A program made the translations under genes and the position numbers. Below, one piece after another: positions 55,940 through 64,000 of a stretch of DNA of 64,000 bases; within the stretch, counting starts at the first letter, position 1; the number at the start of each line of letters is the position of its first letter. Under the pieces are notes generated by a model. It was not told the DNA's origin. It saw only the letters and a list, made by a program, of their open reading frames with translations, and searched no databases. The DNA lies in assembly GCF_030704535.1 (NCBI RefSeq), contig NC_081822.1, positions 33,463,501 to 33,527,500 of the forward strand. Direction: 5' to 3'. This DNA comes from Vitis vinifera (Eukaryota; Streptophyta; Magnoliopsida; Vitales; Vitaceae).

Positions 55940-58900
55940 ATTTTTTTTTATATAGGTAAATAAAGCTTGTATTAGAAGTGCCTAAAAGCGGCGAAAAAAA
56001 TTACACACGAAGTATACAATCAGAAGCCCTAAGAAACTAGGTAAAGAAGCCAAATTAAAAACTTTTCCCCTAACTAGACATATAGCCAATTTATAAAATC
56101 AATCATAGACAAAGTATGATCCTCTATAAAAACCCTAACCCAATTTACAAGAGTATACAAAAATGAATGTTTTAAAGCTTGGTCTAACTGTTCGATATCA
56201 TTGAACGCTCTTTCATTTCTTTCCTTCCATAAGGTCCACATTAAACATAAAAGGGCAGCCCTCCAAGCCTTCTCCCTCTTCTTACCCACAAAGACATCAT
56301 GCCAATTAAGCAAATTCCTTTTAATCGAAGAATGCAAAACCCACTGTACACCAAAAAGGGAGAAAATCAAACTCCAAAGCATTGTACTATTTTCACAAAA
56401 TAAGATTAAATGATTGTTAGTGTCCTCTTTCTCGTTACACAAGTAGCGCCTATTTGACATATTCTATCCCCTTCTTTTGAGCTGATCAAGGGGTTAAAAA
56501 TTTGTTCCAAGATGCTTCCTTAACAAAAAAGCTTGCTCTCATTAGAGTCCAAGACCTCCAAATAATATCCTAAGGAAAAGGATCACTAGAGGCCCTCATG
56601 AAGGAATGGTAGAGGGATCTAATAGAGAAAATGCCATCCCTACTTTCTTTCCAACTCAAAACATCCCCCACTTTTCTTCTCACTACCAAAGGATGCCGTT
56701 TCAAGAACAAACCCTCCACTTTCTCCAATTCCCAATCATTAAAATACTTGGGGAAGTGAGGATTCCAACAACCCAACTCCCCACTCCCTTCCCAAGAATT
56801 TGACACCCACTCATCTTTATTAACAACCAACCGGTATAAGTTAAGGAAATCTTCTTTCAATGTTTAGTCCTCACATCACAAGTCCTTCCAAATTTTGACC
56901 TTCTTCCCATTCTTAACAATAAAGCGATATCTGCAACAAATACCCTCCCATTCTTTTCTAATGGCTTTCCACACCCCCACACCGTAGCCTCTCCTTGCTA
57001 CTCTCGAACACCACTCTCCTTCCTCTAACCTAAATTTGTTGATTATGACTTGTTTCCAAAAGGTATCACTCTTTACCACAAATCTTTAACTCCACTTCCC
57101 AAGTAAGGCTTTGTTTAGAACCAAAAGTCTACAAATTCCCAAGCCCCGCTCCTTCTTATAAGTACAAACCAAGCTCCAATTCACCAAGTGGGGTTTTTTT
57201 CTCTAAGGCACCACCGTCCCACAAAAAGTCCCTTTGAATCTTTTCAAGTCTTACACATGCCTTCCACAGAATAACAAAGAGAGAAAGGAAATAAATTCGA
57301 AGGCTTGATAAAGTGCTTTTTATCAAGGTGAGCCTTCCCCCCTTAGAGAGATAGTGCCTCTTCCATAAAGACAATCTTTTCCTGAATCTCTCATCCACTG
57401 CATCCCATACCCTTGAAACCTAAAGGGAGTCCCAAATAAGAAGTGGAAAGCTTCCTAACTCTATACCCCATCGCTGAAGCAACATCCTCCCAAGACTCTA
57501 ACCTTCCTATGGTAATAACCTCACTTTTATTTCTATTCACTTTTAAATCAGAGATTGCCTCAAACTAGAAAAACACCCAACTCAAGTATCTCAGATGGTT
57601 GCTATTGACATTACAAAAAATTATAGTGTCATTAGCAAATAGGAAATGAATCAAGTCTCTCCCTTATCCACTGCTTCTTCCCACCTTAAACCCCTTAATG
57701 AAGTCCCCACAACTGGCTTTAGGCAGCAGTTGATTGAGAGTCTCCATGACCAAAATGAAAAAATAGGGAGATAACGGGTCCCTTTGTCTCAAGCCTCTAG
57801 TGCTATGGAAAAAGCTTAATGGAGTTCTGTTGATTAAAACTAAAGCTAGAAATAGAAATACACTAACTAATCCAGCTAATCCATCTTTCCCCAAAACCCA
57901 TTTTAGTCATAATAGAAAGAAGATAGTCCCAATTGACATGGTCAAACACCTTCTCAATGTCCAATTTTAGGAGAAGGCCAGGAATGTTGACCTTTAACCT
58001 AGAATCCATAGCCTCATTTGAGATAAGGGCAGCATCCAAAATATGCCTACCTTGAATAATGGCTTGTTGACTATCTGAAACCAACTTCCGCATGGCTGAC
58101 TTCAACCTGTTTGCCAGGACTTTGGCAAACAACTTGTACAATCCACCAACCAGGTTGATTAGTCTGAAGTCTTTCAACTCCTCTGCACCATTTTTTTGGA
58201 ATCAAAACTAGGAAAGTGGAGTTTAAACTCCTTTGGAATGTGCCAAGGCTGAAGAAATCTTCAAAGAGGGTTATAATCTCAACTTTTGTGAAATCCTAAT
58301 ATAAGTGCCAAAACGCAGTGGTGAAGCTGTTTAGACTTGACTTTTTGTCACCAGAAAGGCTGGAAAGGGCTTTAAACACCTTTTCTTCCAAAAAAAGGCT
58401 TCTCTAAACTTCTGGGCCTATCTTTTTCCAACACTCTAAATTGAAGATTCCCAAGGCTTGGTCTCCAGTCCCCATTTTTAGTCAGTAGAGTCTGGTAAGC
58501 CATGCCACCCTAGCCTTGATATCCTCATTGTTAGTCAAAATAACCCCATTAATTTTCACCTTGGATAATAGATTCCTTCTTGCTCGGGCATTGGCCACCT
58601 TATGAAAAAACCCGGTGTTTTTGTTGCCCTCATTTAACCAGATTTCCCAAAATTTCTGTCTCCAAGAAGCTTCTTCCAATAAAACCCATTTCTTATACTC
58701 TTTGACAACCCCATTTCTAGCCTTTGCCTCCTTAATAGAGAGGGGATTAACTCTCCCTTGGAATCCTATAAATGAACTCGAGAAAAGGCTTCTGATTTCT
58801 TATAGGAGAGGTTGCCAAAAATTTCTTTATTCCACACTATGAGATCCTTTTTAAGAGCCTTCAATGTCTCATCAAGACAATGACTAGTATTCCTTGTAAC

Positions 58901-59990
58901 TAAGTACTCAGTCCACCACTTCCTCACTAACTCTTTGAAACCATTCGATAATAGCCACATATTCTCAAAACGGAAAAGAGTCTTGCCCCTTTTAACCCCT
59001 CCACCCTCTAGTGTAATAGGATAGTGATCAGAGACGATCTTAGGAAGAGCACATTGGAAGGCACCTGAAAAGTGGTCCTCCCATTCATCAAAAACTAAAA
59101 AGTAATACAACCTTGACATTGCTTGAGAGTTTGAGCCACCACATCACGTGAACTAACAATCAGAAAGGAGTAAATCTTTCAGTCTTAGTTCCTCAATGAC
59201 TTCATAGAATCTTCTCATCTTTGCCATTAAATTGACCTCTTTCCTTCTTTCCCTTGGAAATCTAACAGAGTTGAAATCCCCTCTTACACACCAGGGATTG
59301 TTCTACATACCTTTAATTACACCCAACTCATCCTAAAAGTCTTTTTTTTTTCTCTCTCTCCCTTGAGAGGACTAGACCATAGACACCTGTGAATAACCAA
59401 ACAAAACCATCTTCCACATTCCTAAAACTACTCGAGATGGTGAAACCTCCACATTTCAGCTCCGGAAGATCCAAAACTCTATTGTCCCAAAAAATCAAGA
59501 TGCCTTCGGATGCTCCCCTAGCATCAACTACACCCTAGTCCAAAAACCTACCAACATTTAAAATTTTCACCACCTTTAACGACATCTCCTGCATGTTCAT
59601 CTCAATAAGACAAACCAAATCTGCCTTCTGGGACCTAATCACCGACTTAAGCATTTTTCATTTCTTCCTGTCATTAAGCCCTCTAACATTCCAAGAGAGG
59701 ATTTGATCTTCATCAATCTACCAAAATTAGCTCCTAATAGTTTCTACCACCGCTTTTGGAAGTGAGCACAAAATCTTCGTAACTAATCAAACAATCCAAC
59801 CTTCTAAGCTCCCTTTCAAAGTGAGAAACAGACACCGATTTCTTCTTCCTCCCTTTGCAAGATGTCTTGCTTCCGACCTTTTTCCTCAACTTACTCAGCA
59901 ATAAGTAGATTTCTTCATCACACCCCTCAACTAGCATTCCTAAAAATTTGCCAAACTCTTTGAACCTAGAGGCATCTTTTGAACTATAAT
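55940..59990 (-). mobile_element. Degenerate L1-type LINE (non-LTR retrotransposon)
   Basis: Read on the minus strand. The endonuclease start QILSWNVRGLNDRK lies near 59700 and SDHYPITLEGG near 59020. The RT domain has LINLVGGLYKLFAKVLANRL, QQAIIQGRHILDAALI, LKLDIEKVFDHVNWDYLL and RQRDPLSPYFFILVMETL. The RT active-site segment reads FANDT at about 57640, where families have FADDT. The zf-RVT domain and tail (CNEKEDTNNHLILFCENS, LMWTLWKERNERAFND) follow. The 3-prime end is CTTTATTTACCTATATAAAAAAAA near 55940. Many stops and shifts split it into frames at 59734-59937, 58766-59119, 58482-58679, 57863-58177, 57664-57894, 57156-57398, 56876-57079, 56570-56860 and 56074-56460. The exact 5-prime end is uncertain. 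Dead copy. Confidence 0.93.
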
Positions 59991-60404
59991 AGTTTTATTT
60001 TGAGCAATGTGAACACGCAAAATTGTGGAACAGTGTGAATTGGCAAGGAAATGTAGTTCATGGGGTCATCAGTTTTTAGAATTTGCGTAAGGACTTAATT
60101 TTACCTTTTGTATTACTTTTTTCATATTTCTCTTTATAAACATAAAAGATTATAAGAGGAAAACAACAATGAAACTATGACTTGTATGTTTTACTTGTAT
60201 TTCCTTTAATGGTGAAACTCATTTTTATTAAAAAATATATTTTTAAAAATTAAAGCCATTACTTATATTTATTTGTTTTTAAAGAAAAAATAATATAAAA
60301 AATAAAATTCTAATGTAACTCATTTTTTGATAAAAAAAAAACATGATTACGAAAAATTGAGTCCAAATCTAGAAATTAGATTACTTATCAAGAAGATATC
60401 ATAA
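59991..60404. other. AT-rich DNA between LINE and TIR relic, no gene seen
   Basis: No open frame with recognisable domains and no transposon end beyond the uncertain LINE 5-prime boundary. Confidence 0.6.
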
Positions 60405-60541
60405 GTATAAACACCTTTTCAAACTCATTATAGAGGTGAGTAGTGAAGCTATTGTGGGTGTCTTCTCTTCTCTTCCAAAGCTCAAGAACACATTATAGCT
60501 TTGTTGTAAAGAAAAGGAAAAGAAGAAGGATCAGCCATTAT
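60405..60541 (-). pseudogene. 5-prime end of a TIR exon, heavily decayed
   Basis: From ATG at 60541 the minus strand reads MADPSSF, then a damaged segment with an early stop (MCS then TGA). Words homologous to VFLSFRGEDTR, SFTAHLY and the following strand appear in shifted frames up to about 60410. The initiator context (CAGCCATTA, read on plus) and the upstream 450 bp match those of the TNL at 15082. This is the remaining start of another TNL copy. Confidence 0.82.
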
Positions 60542-60995
60542 GAGGAGTGGAAAAGATGGATTCAGAAATTTGAGTTGTGAATCCTAAATTATCCATGGTG
60601 GGAAACAAAAAGATACACATAATTCCAAATTGATGAACAAATCAAACAAACAGATAACTAAATTTGATTATTTGCAAAAGAAAAATAATAGAATATGTAT
60701 GAAGATGAGAATTGGGAATAATATACACTCAGCAAAATTTGCAGTAAATTAAATGCGATCATTGAAGAAGAGTCTGTGTTGACCCACGGGCATTTTGGAC
60801 AATTATTTATTTATTTATTTATTTTTAAATGAGGGATATTAAAATATTAATTATAATAATATATATTTTGTATAAATTAAAATTTATTATTTATTTCATT
60901 CAAGTAGGCAATTATATTTGGGTGGTTGGGCTGTTAAGAATTTATTGGTAGATTTGCCAACAATATTTTTAAAACTCGCCTAATTGGACACCTTC
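60542..60995. repeat. TNL 5-prime flank, homologous to 15083-15510
   Basis: Shares with the flank of the minus-strand TNL: GATGGATTC(A/C)GAAATTTGAGTTGTGAA, TGTTGACCCAC, ATTATTTATTTATTTAT, GAGGGATATTAAAATATTA, TTTGTATAAATTAAA and TTTCATTCAAGTAG, then GGGTGGTTGGGCTGTTAAGAATTTA. A deletion between two short TTAAG(A/C)ATTTA words removes the middle of the repeat unit seen at 15.4 kb. An unrelated insert of about 110 bp lies near 60600-60725. Confidence 0.85.
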
Positions 60996-61234
60996 TGATT
61001 TCTGATACTTTTAGTGAAATTATTTTCAAGAACATAGTTGAAAACAAATTTTTTGAATGATCTAAACACGACAATGAATCATAAATGAACTATAAAGGAT
61101 AAAAATAACCCAAGGTCAAGTCCAAAACCTCCCTACCAGGCTCAAATCAAAGAATGAGGCCCAACCTAAATATTCAATACGCACAGGCCCAAGTCTGCAT
61201 GGAATAACCAAGCCTAACATTAATAATTGACGCC

Positions 61235-61664
61235 TAGGAATGGCAACAGGGCGGGTTCAGGACAGATCGCCCCCATCCCAACCCCGCCCCATTTATTAAA
61301 AACAATTCTCATCCCTGCCCATTTAGTTTTTTATTTTATTTTATTTTATTTTATTTTATTTTTAAATTTTTAATTACATTAAAATAAATATATTTTATAA
61401 ATAATAAAATTATTATATTTTTTATAACTTATTTTATTAAAAAAAATTGTTATTATCTATATATTAAAAATAGTAAAATAAAATTTTAAATTAAATTTAA
61501 TTTTATATGTAAACGGGGCGGGGCAGGGCGGGATGGGGCAATACCCGAACCCGCCCCAAACCCGTCCCAGGTTTTAAAAAAAATCTCATACCCATCCTAA
61601 CCCCGTCTCATTAGGGGCGGGGCGGGGTGGGTACCCGAAAAAATCTACCCCATTGCCATCCCTA
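61235..61664. mobile_element. hAT-type MITE, 430 bp, GC-rich arms
   Basis: It begins TAGGAATGGCAACAGGGCGG and ends ACCCCATTGCCATCCCTA, imperfect terminal inverted repeats of the TAGGGATGGCAA type common in plants. An exact 8-bp duplication TTGACGCC flanks it (61227-61234 and 61665-61672), as for hAT elements. It has no coding capacity. The centre is very AT-rich, and the arms carry GGGGCGGGG-type strings. Confidence 0.93.
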
Positions 61665-61672
61665 TTGACGCC

Positions 61673-62189
61673 TAAAAGAATTAAACAAAATCCAACAAAT
61701 CCAAACCCAACATCAAAAATATAAATCAATAAACAAAACATCAAACGAAAACAAAAAAAGAAAAAAAGAAAAACAAAACCCACAAATTACTAACATCTAC
61801 TGTGTAGAGATCCAAGAGTATACCCATGCATGTCTTGAAAACAAAATGAAAGTAGCCATAGCAATGACAGTACAAGTTGCCTTGGTGTTTAGCTCACCCG
61901 AACTTCCCATTTTCCCTCCATGCCATGCTCTTGGTATTTTAGAGGGAGAGAAGAAGAGAGAAATGATGAGATGAGAGAGGAGGAAGTCATGGGAGAGTGA
62001 CGCCAGCGTCGGTAGTGGCACGTCGCGGCGGACAATGGACGGTGGCGTCGGTGATGGGCAGATGAAAATGGCTATGGAAAAAAGAAAGAGAGAGAGAGAG
62101 AGAGAAAAAAAAAAGAATATGAAATGATGAGAAGAAAGGAAGAAAAAAAGTGGTTGTGACTTGTGAGAGGGATGAGAAAAGAGAGAAAA
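61673..62189. other. Low-complexity region with GA microsatellite
   Basis: A GA run lies at about 62084-62105. A GC-rich patch (62000-62060) includes CGTCGGTAGTGGCACGTCGC. A 183-codon minus-strand frame at 61797-62348 is dominated by the Ser/Phe/Leu repeats this generates; its C-terminal 35 residues (MGSSGELNTKATCTVIAMAT...) are of normal composition but not recognised. Confidence 0.5.
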
Positions 62190-63025
62190 AATGGGTTTCA
62201 TGGGAATGGCCCGAAGGGGATGGCTGTGTGTGTGTGTGAGAGAGGGAAAGGATAGGTATAGGTGGGAGGAAGGATTTAAAAAATTGTCAAATATCACAAG
62301 GTCCATGCTCAAAAATGGTTTTAGACGGATGGAGGATTCGAAATCCAAACAAATGGTTCAGAATGAACCCTAGGCAACCACTATGTCAAATATATTCGAA
62401 AGTTATCACAAAATACAAATTTAAGGTGGAAAATTAGGGGAAAATGCGAGATGAAGAAAATAGAAAGAAAAGTAAAAGGAAAAAAAATAAAAAAATAAAA
62501 AATAGATTAAAATTTGAAAATTTATTTTTATTTGTTACTTTAAACTCATTTTATTTATTTTAATTCAAGATATAAAAATTAAATAATTTAAACATACATA
62601 AAATTTTACTTAATTTTAATTATATTTGATTTTTTTTTTTTATATTTTTCACAGGACAACCAAATATGAAAAAATAATTTTTCTTTATATTTTTCTTTTA
62701 TTTTCTTAGTAATTTTTGTAACCAAATATAACTTAAAGAAATATTTTAGTGAACAAATTAATTATAATTTGTTGATTAAAATGTGTATCATGCAAAGGGA
62801 ATGCCCATGAGAGAGAGAGGGAAAGGATAGGTATAGGTGGGCGCAAAATAGTGGGTTTCATGGGAAGGGATGGCGTAAGAGAGTAAGAGGTAAGGGATAA
62901 GTATAGGTGGGAGCAAGGATTAAAAAATACCTAACCCAGACAAAAGGTTGAAAATGAAGCTTGAACAACCACTAGGTCAACATGTTATATTCACCAAATA
63001 TATATATTAAAAGTTATCATAAAAA
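62190..63025 (+). repeat. Direct duplication of an about 200-bp segment
   Basis: 62190-62420 and 62810-63025 share GGGTTTCATGGGAA, GAGAGAGGGAAAGGATAGGT, ATAGGTGGGAG(G/C)AAGGATT(T)AAAAAAT, CAACCACTA(T/G)GTCAA and AAAAGTTATCA(C/T)AAAA. A further short copy of GGGAAAGGATAGGTATAGGTGGG lies inside the second block. The segment class is unknown; AT-rich sequence lies between. Confidence 0.8.
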
Positions 63026-64000
63026 AATATTAAAGAAATATTTTAATAAACAAATTAATTATAATTATTTTATAATTAAATAAATAAATTTCATTTAATT
63101 GGTTATTAAAAATATAAAAATTATTAGATAATTTTCTTCATAGATCTTTTTTATATCATTAATATATTAATTAAATATTAAAAATTATTCATATATCACC
63201 ATTTATTTTATACCATTAAAAAATTAAATTAAATGAATTATAATTTTAATATTAAATATATTTTAAAATTAGAAATATTATAATCAAATATCATAATATT
63301 ATTATCGAATAATATTTAATGTAACCTAATAATAAATATACACTTATAAAATTCATATTTTTAATTAATGCACGTGATATTATTATCAAATATGATAAAT
63401 TATATTATACGTATATCATTTTTTTAATAAAATAATTTTAAAATATTTATTATGACTTATTATATCATTTTTAGAATTATTTTCAAAATTTTTATGAATT
63501 TTGATTAATTTTTATGTATATCGATATTTTGTATAAAAATATCCATCGATATTTTCTAATATATCTCGATATATTTGTAAAGTCGATTTATCGACATCAA
63601 AATTGATATTTTCATCCTCATCCTTGGGTAGAAGTAAGTTAGAGTGAATAGGGAGTGGAGTGAGAATGGGTTGTCAAAAAATGGTCTCTAAAGGAAATGA
63701 GATGAGTTTAAATAATAAAAAATTGATTTATTCGTACATAAGAACTTTGAGATAAGTTGCATTTGGTTTGAGAAACATTTTCTAATTTTTATTTTCTAAA
63801 AATAGTTTTAATTTCCTATTTTTCTTTTCTTGAAAATGTATTTGATTAAGAAAAAATGAAATATGTTTTTAAAAAATGAAATTTGTAAAATTTTGTTTGA
63901 TTTTGGGTTTTCCTTTGTAGAAACCCACTTCCAATTATGTAGATATTATCTCTTTCGAGATAAAAGACCTTCATGAATTTAAAACATGCTATAAGGTTAA
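63026..64000. other. AT-rich DNA with a TCGATATTTT-type repeat
   Basis: No gene. 63515-63625 (ATCGATATTTTGTATAAAAATA, ATCGATATTTTC, TTGATATTTTCATCCTCATC) resembles 21880-21985. Confidence 0.6.

Noticed and set aside
61797..62348. 183-codon minus-strand frame
   Set aside because: Most of it is Ser/Phe/Leu low complexity from GA/CT microsatellites and a duplicated repeat segment. No domain was recognised; I kept only a note on the tail.
1..64000. CRISPR arrays, bacterial operons, ribosome binding sites, phage modules
   Set aside because: Intron-containing plant genes and plant transposons fill the window. The tandem repeats have no spacer pattern and no Cas genes are present.
1..64000. tRNA or rRNA genes
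   Set aside because: None was recognised by eye. A tRNA scan would be needed to exclude them.

Overview
The window is plant nuclear DNA, almost certainly a grapevine (Vitis) or close relative. The coding sequences are TIR-NB-LRR immune receptors of the type that forms large clusters in Vitis, interspersed with degenerate plant transposons. It is AT-rich, with GT-AG introns and no operons. The species call is inferred from family resemblance; no database was searched.

Layout. 1-9540: a satellite array of about 26 near-identical 311-bp units whose right edge decays into old, diverged units. 10890-11054: an orphan last-exon fragment of an FQR1/WrbA-like quinone reductase. 11439-15082 (minus): a five-exon TNL receptor broken by a stop in exon 3 and two frame changes in exon 4. 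15367-21530: a repeated segment of TNL upstream DNA, one copy split by a 4.56-kb element (16749-21308, 5-bp target duplication) that carries spliced fragments of at least three host genes: a PHT4/ANTR anion transporter, an HSP90 and a PIP aquaporin.

22256-37272 is a stack of insertions: an LRR pseudogene fragment, beside a decayed Ty1/copia relic, split by a CACTA transposon (25389-37201, ACA duplication), itself split by a Mutator-like element (30463-36647, perfect 9-bp duplication) carrying a MuDR transposase relic and a ULP1-protease relic, as in Kaonashi-type MULEs.

38569-49415 (plus): a TIR-TIR-NB-ARC-LRR receptor in which every exon and splice site is intact except that a 4.2-kb copia element (43321-47525) sits in the LRR exon. 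Its two 374-bp LTRs differ by one visible base, so the insertion is young, although the element has lost nearly all of gag and has a stop in the protease active site.

49416-64000 holds three TIR-only relics (50.9, 54.7 and 60.5 kb), a 126-codon ORF made of 25-residue repeats, a minisatellite apparently grown from a TIR gene start region, a degenerate L1-type LINE (minus), a 430-bp hAT MITE with G-quadruplex-capable strings, and AT-rich DNA.

Functionally this is a fragment of a resistance-gene cluster under birth-and-death evolution. Receptors detect pathogen effectors; TIR domains are NAD-cleaving signalling enzymes, NB-ARC is the nucleotide switch, and LRR plus C-JID give recognition. No receptor in the window is currently intact. 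The most notable items are the TIR-TIR fusion caught just after disruption, the multi-gene-capturing element, the ULP1-bearing MULE nested in a CACTA, and the 25-residue-repeat ORF.
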